Position numbers and translations under genes: made by a program | Notes under the pieces: model-generated | Told to the model about the DNA's origin: nothing | The model's input: only the letters and a program-made list of their open reading frames with translations | Database searches by the model: none | Source of the DNA: Clostridiales bacterium | GTDB lineage: Bacteria; Bacillota; Clostridia; Christensenellales; Aristaeellaceae | Reading direction: 5' to 3' | Assembly: GCA_017569285.1 (NCBI GenBank) | Contig: CP069419.1 | Span: 372,001 to 436,000, forward strand | Length of the DNA: 64,000 nt | Shown here: in pieces, positions 46,886 through 55,343 of the stretch | Layout: every line of letters begins with the position of its first letter | Numbering within the stretch: the stretch's first letter is position 1

Positions 46886-47368
46886 TTACATCTTCTTGAT
46901 CGACAGGACCTTATACCGGAGCGTGCCCGCCGGAATGGTGATGGTCACGGTCTGGTTCCGCTTGGCACCCAGCAGACCGGCACCGACAGGGCTCTCATTG
47001 GAGATCCTGTCCGCCGTGGGATCGGCTTCATTCGCGCCGACAATCGCGTATTCATAGGTCTCGCCTTCGTCCAGGTCCTTGACCTTGACGATTGTGCCGA
47101 TGGAAACCCGTTCTGTGGTGATCTCGTCATCCGCCACAACGGTCGCGGTGCGGATCGTGGCCTGCAGGCGGGTGATCTCAGCTTCCACCTTGGCCTGCTC
47201 CTTCTTCGCTTCATCGTACTCGGCATTTTCACTCAGGTCGCCGAATCCGCGGGCAACGGCAATCTGTTCGCTGATCTCGTTCCGGCGAACGGAAATCAGG
47301 TAATCCAGCTGTTCCTCCAGCTTTTTCAGGCCGCTTTCTGTCAGAATCGTTCCTTTTTCGTCTGCCAT
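46886..47368 (-). CDS. greA: Transcription elongation factor GreA
   Basis: 160 aa from the ATG at 47366-47368, preceded by AAAGGAGCCCTGAGGAGC. The N-terminal coiled coil has the catalytic acidic tip in FGDLSENAEYDEAK, which inserts in the RNA polymerase secondary channel to stimulate cleavage of backtracked RNA. The C-terminal FKBP-like domain ends in YKVLSIKKM. Promoter at 47460-47488; a leader hairpin lies between it and the gene. Confidence 0.96.
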   Translation of the reverse strand: MADEKGTILTESGLKKLEEQLDYLISVRRNEISEQIAVARGFGDLSENAEYDEAKKEQAKVEAEITRLQATIRTATVVADDEITTERVSIGTIVKVKDLDEGETYEYAIVGANEADPTADRISNESPVGAGLLGAKRNQTVTITIPAGTLRYKVLSIKKM

Positions 47369-47397
47369 GCTCCTCAGGGCTCCTTTCACACATATAA

Positions 47398-47437
47398 GAA
47401 ACACCCCGGCGCCGTCAACGGGGCGATAGAGTGTTTC
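47398..47437 (-). promoter_or_regulatory. Leader hairpin upstream of greA
   Basis: Minus strand GAAACAC-(7 bases)-CCCCG pairs with CGGGG-GTGTTTC around a 10-base loop; the bulge is one-sided. The mRNA leader is about 85 nt. It could affect stability or translation; it is not followed by a full T tract. Confidence 0.5.
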
Positions 47438-47459
47438 CGTATCTTCTAAGGGCAAACGG

Positions 47460-47488
47460 ATTATACCCGTTTTATGTATCCTTGTCAA
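47460..47488 (-). promoter_or_regulatory. Consensus sigma-A promoter of greA-lysS-hlyIII
   Basis: Minus strand TTGACA (47488-47483), 17-base spacer, TATAAT (47465-47460). Both hexamers are perfect; located just beyond the stop of the 52-aa ORF. Confidence 0.88.
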
Positions 47489-47503
47489 TCAACCTGTTGG
47501 TTT

Positions 47504-47662
47504 TTACCGTTTCAGAAGGTCCAGTGCAGTCTGCAGCAGGTCGCCGACCGTCTCAGCCTTCCGGACAGCCAGTTTGATACCTTCCTTTTCGATGAAGTTC
47601 AGCTTGTGGTCTTTGTTTTCCTCAAACCAGTCCATCAGCAGCTTCAGGTCTTCCGGATTCAT
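47504..47662 (-). CDS. 52-aa protein resembling the AccB N-terminal segment
   Basis: 52 aa, read directly from the minus strand: it starts MNPEDLKLLMDWFEENKDHK and ends DLLQTALDLLKR. The strong site GAGGAGGAGCAAGC precedes the ATG, and the ATG overlaps the metallophosphoesterase stop (ATGA). The pattern LKLLMDWFEE...KLNFIEKEGIKLAVRK is like the first 35 residues of biotin carboxyl carrier protein, but no biotinyl domain or MKM motif follows. It could be a small helical partner or a truncated remnant. Last gene of the rnz-uvrB chain. Confidence 0.7.
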   Translation of the reverse strand: MNPEDLKLLMDWFEENKDHKLNFIEKEGIKLAVRKAETVGDLLQTALDLLKR

Positions 47663-48390
47663 GCTTGCTCCTCCTCTTCCGTGGTTTCGGTCCCTGGTTC
47701 CAGTTCCAGGATAATCAGTTCGCAGGGATTGTTGATTCTCGGAATCCGGGGTTTGGCTGCATTCGTCATACCCCGGGAAATCATCATTTTCCCGCCGTCA
47801 TGGATCCCGTGGGTCAGGCGGGGAAACAGGCCCTGGCCCGGTGCATACAGACCCCGGCCGAACAGCTGGATCTGGCCGCCGTGGGCATGCCCGCATACGG
47901 TAAAATCAATGTCCCTTCCCCGCACATAATCCCGGTACATTTCCGGGTGATGGCACATCAGCAGTTTAAATGAAGCCTCCGCTTCAAAACGGTTCAGGAA
48001 CGTCCGGTCCGGTATTCTGGACCGGGTACTGCTGATTCCGCCGATCAGGATCCCCCGGAATTCCGTATAGCGGTCTTCCAGCAGTTCCGCCTTGCTTTCC
48101 CGGGCCGTTTCCAGGTACCGTTCCGCGTCCCGGAACTTCCGTTCATGGTTTCCGATGGAATAGAACACGGGCACAATTCCCGGAACGGTCTCCAGGAACC
48201 GGTAGGCATTCCGGTTGTCCCGGCGGTGCCGGTCCACCAGATCCCCGGGAATCAGTACGGCATCGCAGGCGGCAAAATCCTCCAGCACGTCATCGAACGG
48301 TGCGCTGTGGATGTCCGGTGCCACGGCCAGTCGCAGCGATTCACGGATTTTCGGTGACCGGATCCGGTGTACTGTTCGGTTCCTCTGCAT
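47659..48390 (-). CDS. Metallophosphoesterase
   Basis: 243 aa from the ATG at 48388-48390, preceded by GGGGAGGAAAGT. The calcineurin-type motifs are in order: APDIHSAP (D-x-H), PGDLVDR (GDxxDR), SIGNHE (GNHE), MCHHPEM and CGHAHGGQIQ (GHxH). No membrane helix, unlike many YkuE-type enzymes that cleave UDP-lipid or phosphodiester substrates, but the closing HAHGGQIQLFGRGLYAPGQG block is that of the YkuE/YaeI group. C-terminal Glu-rich tail. Overlaps both neighbours. Confidence 0.88.
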   Translation of the reverse strand: MQRNRTVHRIRSPKIRESLRLAVAPDIHSAPFDDVLEDFAACDAVLIPGDLVDRHRRDNRNAYRFLETVPGIVPVFYSIGNHERKFRDAERYLETARESKAELLEDRYTEFRGILIGGISSTRSRIPDRTFLNRFEAEASFKLLMCHHPEMYRDYVRGRDIDFTVCGHAHGGQIQLFGRGLYAPGQGLFPRLTHGIHDGGKMMISRGMTNAAKPRIPRINNPCELIILELEPGTETTEEEEQA

Positions 48391-49285
48391 ACTTTCCTCC
48401 CCGGTGGTTCCCATCCTTTGCCGGACGGGTATACATGATCAGGCAGAATATCCCGGCAGCCAGGAGAAGCAGGATATACAGGCCGGCTTCCAGCACCATT
48501 CCCCGGACAGCCAGGCCGGTCTGGCGGCTCAGTCCCTCGGATGCCCGGCTGATCATTTCCTGGATTCCGGCCGTCCCGGCAAGAATCATGCAGAACGCGG
48601 CTGAAATCCCTGCGCCGCCGAATGCGGCGCCGTAATACTTAAGGGAAGTGCGGACCTTCCCTGCAGTCAGCAGGGCAATCAGTCCGGCCAGCAGCAGGCA
48701 TACCGCCCCGCCAAGCAGGGGAAGCCCGGATGCGGTGCGGACTGCGCCAGGCAGGTCAATCCGGCGGTTCAGGTAGCGTACGCCAAAGGAAATCACCGAT
48801 GTCCGCACCGGCATTGCCGCCTCCCGGACCGTTTTCTCAATTTCCCCGGCGGCTTCTGCCGCTTTCTCATACGGATCACCGGGTGCTTTCCCCGGATCCA
48901 TGGTTTCCATGATCACCGGAATCAGGGAATCCGCAGGCCAGGAAGGAACGTCTTCCATGATCCCTTCTGTCGCAATCCGGGTCCACCATCCGGCCATCTG
49001 CGTGTTCAGTTCCGTAATCTCTTCCCTGGAGACAGCATCAATGACCGGCTCTGCGGAAAACCCGTATTCCTCCGCCAGGTCCCGGATAACACCGGCAATC
49101 TTTTCCATCTGTCCGGCAATCACCTGCCGGTCTGTGGAAATCCGGACGTGGCTTTCCTCAGATGAAAGCATTCGTGCAGCTGTCATTCCCAGCAGTGTGC
49201 ACGCCAGGACGATGGTCAGGAGTACAGCACATGCCCACGCGGCAATTCGTGCGGGTATGCATGGATATTTCTTCCCCGTGCTCAT
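48341..49285 (-). CDS. Membrane protein with large extracytoplasmic domain, unknown
   Basis: 314 aa, not recognised. One N-terminal helix (14-38), an extracytoplasmic region of about 140 residues rich in Glu and Met (MAGWWTRIATEGIMED), then three helices near 191-211, 219-241 and 261-285. A charged cytoplasmic tail follows. No catalytic motif is apparent. The ATG overlaps the 69-aa gene (ATGA) and its 3' end overlaps the phosphoesterase by 50 bases. Confidence 0.72.
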   Translation of the reverse strand: MSTGKKYPCIPARIAAWACAVLLTIVLACTLLGMTAARMLSSEESHVRISTDRQVIAGQMEKIAGVIRDLAEEYGFSAEPVIDAVSREEITELNTQMAGWWTRIATEGIMEDVPSWPADSLIPVIMETMDPGKAPGDPYEKAAEAAGEIEKTVREAAMPVRTSVISFGVRYLNRRIDLPGAVRTASGLPLLGGAVCLLLAGLIALLTAGKVRTSLKYYGAAFGGAGISAAFCMILAGTAGIQEMISRASEGLSRQTGLAVRGMVLEAGLYILLLLAAGIFCLIMYTRPAKDGNHRGGKYAEEPNSTPDPVTENP

Positions 49286-49491
49286 GCCTTCACCACCATT
49301 TTGATCAGAATCCCCAGCAATTTTCGGATCACCGGTCCGTACCGGAATGCCAGGAACAGCGCTCCGGCGATCATCGGGATGGATGTCAGTACCGGAAGCC
49401 AGAATATCCGCAGCCTCCTGCGGGGACGGGTTTCAGTGCTCACTTTTCCGGGTCCGCTCCCTTCTCCTGTGTCGTTTCTGCTGCTGGTCAT
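49282..49491 (-). CDS. Small single-pass membrane protein
   Basis: 69 aa if started at the ATG 49489-49491. Residues 1-28 are polar and basic ([10 protein letters not shown]), followed by one helix ([19 protein letters not shown]). The start lies inside the 3' end of uvrB; a GTG 17 codons later is another possible start. It overlaps the 314-aa membrane protein by four bases, suggesting a two-component membrane unit. Function unknown. Confidence 0.6.
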   Translation of the reverse strand: MTSSRNDTGEGSGPGKVSTETRPRRRLRIFWLPVLTSIPMIAGALFLAFRYGPVIRKLLGILIKMVVKA

Positions 49492-51454
49492 CCTTCATCG
49501 GGGTGTCTCCGCGCAGTGCCAGCAGCCGGTCCCGCAGCTGGGCTGCCCGTTCAAACTCGAGCTCCTTCGCCGCGCTGATCATTTCCTCTTCAATCTGCCG
49601 CATCAAGGCTTCGCGTTCTTCATCATTCAGCACTGCGGCAGATGTTTCTTCAACCTTACGGGTGATTTCCAGCACGGAACGGATCGCGTTCCGTACGGTT
49701 TCCGGTGTGATCCCGTGCGCTTCGTTGTAAGCCTGCTGCAGCGCCCTGCGCCGGTTGGTTTCGGACATGGCTTTTGCCATGCTTTCCGTCAGCGAGTCGC
49801 CATACAGGATCACCCGTCCGTCCACGTTGCGGGCGGCCCGCCCGATCGTCTGTACAAGCGACGTCTCGCTGCGGAGGAATCCTTCCTTGTCAGCATCCAG
49901 GATCGCGACCAGCGCCACCTCCGGAAGGTCCAGTCCTTCCCGGAGCAGGTTGATGCCAACCAGGACATCAAATTCGCCGAGGCGCAGGTCCCGGATCAGT
50001 TCCATCCGCTCCATGGTCTGGATATCGCTGTGGAGGTACCGCACCTTGATATCCAGTTCCTTCAGGTAGTCCGTCAGGCTTTCTGCCATCCGCTTGGTCA
50101 GTGTGGTTACGAGTACCCGTTCTCCGCGCTCCGTAACCTTCCGGATTTCACCCACCAGGTCGTCCACCTGGCCGGTGGCCTTCCGAAGGATCACCTGGGG
50201 ATCCAGCAGGCCGGTGGGACGGATGATCTGTTCCACGACCTGGTCAGCCCGTTCCCGTTCATACGGGCCGGGTGTGGCAGAAACGAAAATGGTCTGGCCG
50301 ATGCGGCTTTCGAATTCCGAAAACAGCAGCGGCCGGTTGTCAAACGCGGACGGAAGCCGGAATCCGTAGGAAACCAGCGTCTCCTTCCGTGCGCGGTCGC
50401 CGTTGTACATCGCCCGGATCTGGGGCACAGTTACATGGCTCTCATCAATCATAACCAGGAAATCGCCCGTAAAGTAATCCAGCAAGGTATACGGTGCGTC
50501 ACCGGGCTTCCTGCCGTCAAAATACCGGGAGTAGTTCTCAATTCCCTGGCAGTATCCGATTTCCCGCATCATCTCAATATCATAGCGGGTCCGCTGGGCA
50601 ATGCGCTGTGCTTCCAGCAGCATTCCCTTCTGTTCAAATTCAGCAATCCGCTCTGCCAGGTCCTTTTCAATGTCGCCGATATGCTCTTCCATGTGAGCCG
50701 GGTCGGTGGCATAGTGCGTCGCCGGAAACAGCGCAGCATGTTCCAGCGTGGCGAGCACATGGCCGCTCACCGCCTCAATCTGGGAGATCCGCTCAATCTC
50801 ATTCCCGAACAGTTCCACACGGATGGCTTTCTCGTGTTCCCCGGCCGGTATGATCTCGATGACGTCCCCGCGGACGCGGAATGTGCCCCGGTCAAATTCG
50901 GTATCGTTCCGGTCATACTGGATATCCACCAGGTCCCGGATCAGTTTCTGCCGGCTGTATTCCATTCCGGGCCGGAGGGAAATCATCTGCCCTTCGTATT
51001 CGCTCGGATCACCCATGGAATAGATACAGCTCACGGATGCGACGATAATCACATCCTTCCGCTCCCGCAGTGCAGCAGTTGCGGAATGCCGCAGCCGGTC
51101 GATTTCATCGTTGATGGATGCATCCTTTTCGATATAGGTGTCCGATGAGGCAATATATGCTTCCGGCTGGTAATAATCATAATAGGAAACGAAATACTCC
51201 ACCCGGCTGTCCGGGAAGAAAGCCCGCAGTTCACTGCACAGCTGTGCTGCCAGGGTTTTGTTGTGTGCAATCACCAGCGTGGGCTTCTGGACCTTTTCGA
51301 TCACGGATGCCATGGTGAACGTTTTCCCGCTGCCGGTCACGCCCAGCAGAACCTGGTTTTTCATGCCGGCCCGGATTCCCGCTGCAAGGGCTTCAATCGC
51401 CTGCGGCTGGTCTCCCGATGCGGAATAGGGTGCCTTTAAAACAAACTGATCCAT
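49433..51454 (-). CDS. uvrB: Excinuclease ABC subunit UvrB
   Basis: 673 aa from the ATG at 51452-51454 ([20 protein letters not shown]), with GAGGAACCGGC upstream. Walker A is GVTGSGKT (38-45), the beta-hairpin that probes damage is [24 protein letters not shown]-type box DESH, and helicase motif [15 protein letters not shown]. The C-terminal UVR domain ([19 protein letters not shown]) contacts UvrC. uvrA and uvrC are not adjacent; the gene instead follows the RNase Z-like gene with a 19-base overlap. Confidence 0.97.
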   Translation of the reverse strand: MDQFVLKAPYSASGDQPQAIEALAAGIRAGMKNQVLLGVTGSGKTFTMASVIEKVQKPTLVIAHNKTLAAQLCSELRAFFPDSRVEYFVSYYDYYQPEAYIASSDTYIEKDASINDEIDRLRHSATAALRERKDVIIVASVSCIYSMGDPSEYEGQMISLRPGMEYSRQKLIRDLVDIQYDRNDTEFDRGTFRVRGDVIEIIPAGEHEKAIRVELFGNEIERISQIEAVSGHVLATLEHAALFPATHYATDPAHMEEHIGDIEKDLAERIAEFEQKGMLLEAQRIAQRTRYDIEMMREIGYCQGIENYSRYFDGRKPGDAPYTLLDYFTGDFLVMIDESHVTVPQIRAMYNGDRARKETLVSYGFRLPSAFDNRPLLFSEFESRIGQTIFVSATPGPYERERADQVVEQIIRPTGLLDPQVILRKATGQVDDLVGEIRKVTERGERVLVTTLTKRMAESLTDYLKELDIKVRYLHSDIQTMERMELIRDLRLGEFDVLVGINLLREGLDLPEVALVAILDADKEGFLRSETSLVQTIGRAARNVDGRVILYGDSLTESMAKAMSETNRRRALQQAYNEAHGITPETVRNAIRSVLEITRKVEETSAAVLNDEEREALMRQIEEEMISAAKELEFERAAQLRDRLLALRGDTPMKDDQQQKRHRRRERTRKSEH

Positions 51455-52377
51455 GCCGGTTCCTCGTCTTTGGGATAGCGCATTGTAACAATTTCCCCGT
51501 CCCGTGCGGCCCATGTCCGGGCAAAAACCTTCCGGGTTTCTTCCAGGTAGGCTTCCGGGTCCTCAATGCTCGTGCTGAAATGGGTCAGCAGCAATGCGGA
51601 CGGTGCAGCCTCCCGGGCAATTCCTGCCGCTTCGGAAAAAAGCATATGGTGGTTTTTAAGCGCCTGGGGGCGCCTGTCTTCTGTTCCGTACATACCTTCC
51701 AGAATCAGCAGGTCCGCATCCCGGGTATATTTTTCCAGTGTTTCGCACGGCCTTGTATCGGTGGAAAACACCAGTGTGATTCCTTTGCGTTCCTTCCCCG
51801 CAACATCCTGCAGGGTATAGGTTTCTCCGCCGGCCCGTACGGTTTCCCCCTCCTGGAGCCGTTTCCACTCCTGCATGGGAATACCCAGGGCTCTTGCCTT
51901 TTCAGGGTCGAATTCAGCACTTCGCGGAAGGTGGATCCGGAAACCGAAGCACGGGATTCCGCCATGGTCAACCGGAAATGCCCGGATCTTCAGTCCGATT
52001 GCTTCCAGTTCCCCGCCGTTGGCCGGAATCTCATGCAGCATCACCGGATAACTCAGCGGAGGCACAATCACGCACAGTCCTTCCACCACGCGCTTCAGTC
52101 CCTTCGGTCCCCAGATATGGAACGTCTCATCCCGGCCGGCCTTTTCCAGGCTCAGCAGCAGTCCGGCCAGCCCGGTACAGTGGTCTCCGTGGTAATGGGT
52201 CAGCAGCAGCCCGTCCATACACCGGAATCCCCATCCAAGCCGGCGGATGCCCACCTGGGTCCCCTCGCCGCAGTCAATCAGGAGTCCGCGGCCGTTCACC
52301 CGCAGATAGACGGATGACAGAGCCCGGTCAGGAATCGGAAGCGTACCGCCCGTACCCAGCATACAGAATTCCAGCAT
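51436..52377 (-). CDS. rnz: Ribonuclease Z-like metallo-beta-lactamase protein
   Basis: 313 aa from the ATG at 52375-52377, preceded by AAGGAGGGGAAGC. The metal motif is [10 protein letters not shown] (60-69), with later histidines in FPVDHGG, STDTRPC, KNHHML and LLLTHFST. RNase Z removes the 3' trailer of pre-tRNA. The protein keeps the LIDCGEGTQ block of the family, and TRPCE is the usual catalytic-aspartate site. Other MBL nucleases cannot be fully excluded. First gene of the six-gene overlapping chain. Confidence 0.88.
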   Translation of the reverse strand: MLEFCMLGTGGTLPIPDRALSSVYLRVNGRGLLIDCGEGTQVGIRRLGWGFRCMDGLLLTHYHGDHCTGLAGLLLSLEKAGRDETFHIWGPKGLKRVVEGLCVIVPPLSYPVMLHEIPANGGELEAIGLKIRAFPVDHGGIPCFGFRIHLPRSAEFDPEKARALGIPMQEWKRLQEGETVRAGGETYTLQDVAGKERKGITLVFSTDTRPCETLEKYTRDADLLILEGMYGTEDRRPQALKNHHMLFSEAAGIAREAAPSALLLTHFSTSIEDPEAYLEETRKVFARTWAARDGEIVTMRYPKDEEPAWISLF

Positions 52378-52418
52378 CCGCTTCCCCTCCTTCCGGATCT
52401 GCATACAATTTCAATGAT

Positions 52419-52447
52419 ATCATACCTTTTTTTATGGAAATCCGCAA
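52419..52447 (-). promoter_or_regulatory. Sigma-A promoter of the rnz-uvrB chain
   Basis: Minus strand TTGCGG (52447-52442), 17-base spacer, TATGAT (52424-52419), about 40 bases upstream of the rnz ATG. It is divergent from the argG promoter. The 258-base gap between rnz and argG also holds several TGCAT-type half sites. Confidence 0.55.
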
Positions 52448-52571
52448 CTGTTCCGGGATCTGTCGGCATACATGAATTATACATTATATGCATAAATTTC
52501 CCTAAAATATGCATTCCCCGTGAATATTTCCGCTTTCCGATTGTTTTCTAATTGTTTATTTGAAAAACATA

Positions 52572-52600
52572 TTGACAATCCCTCCGGCCGGGTGTATATT
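52572..52600 (+). promoter_or_regulatory. Sigma-A promoter of argG
   Basis: -35 TTGACA (52572-52577), 17-base spacer, -10 TATATT (52595-52600), about 34 bases upstream of the argG ATG. Confidence 0.82.
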
Positions 52601-52604
52601 TCCG

Positions 52605-52618
52605 TGCATAAACATGCA
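52605..52618 (+). promoter_or_regulatory. argO-like: Putative ArgR operator (ARG box-like palindrome)
   Basis: TGCAT-AAAC-ATGCA, a perfect inverted repeat overlapping the expected start of transcription of argG. The half-site spacing of 4 matches the ARG box (TGAAT-N4-ATTCA), with C replacing A at the third base. Related ATGCAT elements occur at 52488-52493 and 52509-52514. Repression of the arg cluster by an ArgR protein with arginine as co-repressor is inferred. Confidence 0.5.
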
Positions 52619-52634
52619 TTAAGGAGGGGTTTTC

Positions 52635-53861
52635 ATGAATAAGGCGGATATCAAGAAGGTTGTTCTCGCCTATTCGGGCGGTCTGGATACGTCCATCATC
52701 ATTCCCTGGCTGAAGGAGAATTACAACAATCCGGAGATCATTGCCGTTTCCGGTGACGTGGGCCAGGGCACCGAACTCGACGGTCTGGAGGAAAAGGCCC
52801 TGAAGACCGGTGCGTCCAAGCTGTACGTGCTGGATCTGAAAGATGAATACGTGGACGATTATATCATCCCCACGATGAAAGCCGGCGCTGTGTATGAGGA
52901 TTATCTCCTTGGTACCAGCCATGCGCGTCCCTGCATTGCGAAAGGGCTCGTGGAAATTGCGCTGAAAGAGGGCGCAGACGCGATCTGCCACGGCTGCACC
53001 GGTAAGGGAAATGACCAGGTCCGGTTCGAGCTGGCCGTCAAGCACTTTGCGCCGGATATGCCGATTATCGCGCCCTGGCGGGAGTGGGATATCCAGTCCC
53101 GGGACGAAGAAATCGATTATGCCGAAGCGCATAACATCCCGCTGAAGATCACGCGGGAAACGAACTACTCCAAGGACAAGAACCTCTGGCATCTCAGCCA
53201 CGAAGGCCTGGACCTGGAAGACACCGGCAACGAGCCGCTGTATGAAAAGCCCGGTTTCCTGGAAATGGGTGTCTCCCCGATCGATGCGCCCGATGTTCCG
53301 ACCTATGTGACCCTGGAATTCGAGAAGGGCATTCCCGTTGCGATTGACGGGGAAAAGATGTCCGCCAAGGATATTATCCTGAAGCTCAACGACCTCGGCG
53401 GCAAGAACGGCATCGGCCTGATTGATATCGTGGAAAACCGGCTGGTCGGCATGAAGTGCCGCGGCGTTTATGAAACCCCAGGCGGAACCATCCTCTACAA
53501 GGCGCACGAAGCCCTCGAGTCCGTCTGCCTGGACAAGCTGACCATGCATGAAAAGCAGAAGCTCTCCATCACCTTCGCTGAGCTGGTTTACAACGGCCTG
53601 TGGTTCTCCCCGCTCCGGGAAGCGCTCTCCGCCTTCGTCGACAAAACGCAGGAGAAGGTCACCGGCAAGGTCAAACTCAAGCTGTATAAAGGCAACATCA
53701 TCAAGGCCGGTGTCTGGAGCGATTATTCCCTCTATTCCGAAGATATCGCCACCTTCGGTGCCAGCGATTACAACCAGAAGGACTCTGCGGGTTTCATTAC
53801 CCTCTTCGGCCTTCCCACCAAGGTACAGGCCCTTGTGGACGCGGCAAACGCGAAAAAGTAA
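52635..53861 (+). CDS. argG: Argininosuccinate synthase
   Basis: 408 aa. Joins citrulline and aspartate with ATP to give argininosuccinate. N-terminal PP-loop AYSGGLDTS, then VSGDVGQG, the [13 protein letters not shown] block and [16 protein letters not shown]; the ending LYSEDIATF is also typical. ATG follows AAGGAGGGGTTTTC. argH, which normally follows argG, is absent; the next gene is argC after 87 bases that contain a 12-bp hairpin. Confidence 0.97.
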   Translation: MNKADIKKVVLAYSGGLDTSIIIPWLKENYNNPEIIAVSGDVGQGTELDGLEEKALKTGASKLYVLDLKDEYVDDYIIPTMKAGAVYEDYLLGTSHARPCIAKGLVEIALKEGADAICHGCTGKGNDQVRFELAVKHFAPDMPIIAPWREWDIQSRDEEIDYAEAHNIPLKITRETNYSKDKNLWHLSHEGLDLEDTGNEPLYEKPGFLEMGVSPIDAPDVPTYVTLEFEKGIPVAIDGEKMSAKDIILKLNDLGGKNGIGLIDIVENRLVGMKCRGVYETPGGTILYKAHEALESVCLDKLTMHEKQKLSITFAELVYNGLWFSPLREALSAFVDKTQEKVTGKVKLKLYKGNIIKAGVWSDYSLYSEDIATFGASDYNQKDSAGFITLFGLPTKVQALVDAANAKK

Positions 53862-53874
53862 TCCTGCCCTGCGG

Positions 53875-53909
53875 ACCAATCCCGCCCCGTTCTTCGCGGC
53901 GGGATTGGT
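53875..53909 (+). terminator. 12-bp hairpin between argG and argC, terminator or attenuator
   Basis: ACCAATCCCGCC (53875-53886) and GGCGGGATTGGT (53898-53909) pair perfectly around an 11-base loop. Only a weak pyrimidine run (CTTATT) follows, so termination is likely to be partial and argC would be read at lower level. Confidence 0.6.
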
Positions 53910-53948
53910 CTTATTCCGAATCTGTTTTATACCGGAAAGGATTTGCGC

Positions 53949-54872
53949 ATGACAAAGGTTTTTATTGACGGCAGCGCCGGAACAACCGGTCTGCGGATCC
54001 GGGAGCGGCTTTCTGTCCGGCCGGATCTTTCGCTGATTACGCTTCCGGAAGAACTCCGCAAGGATCCCGCCGCCCGGGCAGATGCGCTCAACACCGCGGA
54101 TGTCGCTTTTCTGTGCCTGCCGGATGCTGCGGCCGTGGAATCCGTATCGCTGGTCACGTCTTCCTCAACCGTCATCATCGATACTTCGACCGCTCACCGG
54201 ACTGCAGGCGGATGGACCTACGGGTTCCCGGAGCTGGCCGGCCAGCGGGATAAAATCGCCGGTTCAAAGCGCATTGCCAACCCCGGTTGCCATGCCAGCG
54301 GCTTTATTGCCCTGGCCGCGCCGCTGGCTGCCGCCGGCATTCTGGATGCCGGTGTCCGCCTTTCCTGCTTCTCGATCACCGGGTACTCCGGTGGCGGCAA
54401 GAAAATGATCGCTGATTATACGGCAGCCGGGCGGGATCCGCTTCTCGACGCTCCCCGCCAGTACGGACTGTCCCAGACGCATAAGCATCTGCCGGAAATG
54501 GCCGCGGTCTGCGGCCTGCAGTATCCACCCGTCTTCTGCCCGATTGTCGCACCCTATTACGCCGGTATGGAAGTAACCGTTCCCCTGACTCCGGCGGACA
54601 CAGGGGCTTCCATGGAACAGATCCGGGAAATCTACCGGGATTATTACCGCACCGGTCTGGTTTCTTTCCGCGATGCCCCGGACGAATCCGGCTTCCTTTC
54701 CGCCGGTTCCATGGCTGGCCGCGATGATATGGAAATCTCCGTGTTCGGCCAGGAAGACCGGATCCTGCTGGTTTCCCGCTTCGACAATCTGGGCAAGGGA
54801 GCCTCCGGCGCCGCAATCCAGAACATGAACCTGGCGCTCGGCCTGGATGAGGCGGAAGGGCTTGTGAGGTAA
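53949..54872 (+). CDS. argC: N-acetyl-gamma-glutamyl-phosphate reductase, short (type 2) form
   Basis: 307 aa from the ATG at 53949, 7 bases after GAAAGGATT; TTG two codons earlier is possible. Reduces N-acetylglutamyl phosphate to the semialdehyde with NADPH. Nucleotide motif KVFIDGSAGTTGLRI, catalytic cysteine in NPGCHASG, and SITGYSGGGKKM, HKHLPEM and FDNLGKGASGAAIQNMN blocks. The length and NPGCHASG variant match the shorter ArgC type. It lies downstream of the argG-argC hairpin. Confidence 0.94.
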   Translation: MTKVFIDGSAGTTGLRIRERLSVRPDLSLITLPEELRKDPAARADALNTADVAFLCLPDAAAVESVSLVTSSSTVIIDTSTAHRTAGGWTYGFPELAGQRDKIAGSKRIANPGCHASGFIALAAPLAAAGILDAGVRLSCFSITGYSGGGKKMIADYTAAGRDPLLDAPRQYGLSQTHKHLPEMAAVCGLQYPPVFCPIVAPYYAGMEVTVPLTPADTGASMEQIREIYRDYYRTGLVSFRDAPDESGFLSAGSMAGRDDMEISVFGQEDRILLVSRFDNLGKGASGAAIQNMNLALGLDEAEGLVR

Positions 54873-54875
54873 CGG

Positions 54876-55343
54876 ATGGATAAATACAGTATTATGCCCA
54901 TGACAGAGGACGATTATGACGATGTCCGGGCCCTCTGGATGACAATCCGCGGCTTCGGGATCCGTGCGCTGGATGACTCCCGCGAGGATGTGCAGCGTTT
55001 CATCCGCCGCAATCCCACCACCAGCGTAGTGGCCCGGATGGACGGCCGGATCGTCGGTTCCATCCTCTGCGGATCCGACGGCCGCCAGGGTGCGCTGTAT
55101 CACGTATGCGTCGCGCGGGAATACCGCCGCCGGGGAATCGGCACGCACATGGTCGGGTACTGCATGCATCAGCTGCGCCTGATGGGAATCAACAAGGTAT
55201 CCCTCATCGCGTTCGCCTCCAATGACGCCGGAAATGCCTTCTGGAAGCAGATCGGATGGACGCGCAAGTCGGATGTGAATTACTACGAATTTGTGCTCAA
55301 TGAGCAAAACATCACACGCTTTATAGGAGAAGAAGGACAATGA
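54876..55343 (+). CDS. GNAT acetyltransferase in the arg operon, candidate N-acetylglutamate synthase
   Basis: 155 aa. IMPMTEDDYDDVRALW is the opening of the YpeA/RimI-like GNAT group, and VAREYRRRGIGTHMV (80-94) holds the acetyl-CoA loop RRRGIG (84-89). FWKQIGWTRK is the C-terminal strand bulge. It sits between argC and argJ, 3 bases after the first and overlapping the second (ATGA). Its product may be N-acetylglutamate, priming the pathway, but alternatives such as protein or other amine acetylation remain open. Confidence 0.8.
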   Translation: MDKYSIMPMTEDDYDDVRALWMTIRGFGIRALDDSREDVQRFIRRNPTTSVVARMDGRIVGSILCGSDGRQGALYHVCVAREYRRRGIGTHMVGYCMHQLRLMGINKVSLIAFASNDAGNAFWKQIGWTRKSDVNYYEFVLNEQNITRFIGEEGQ

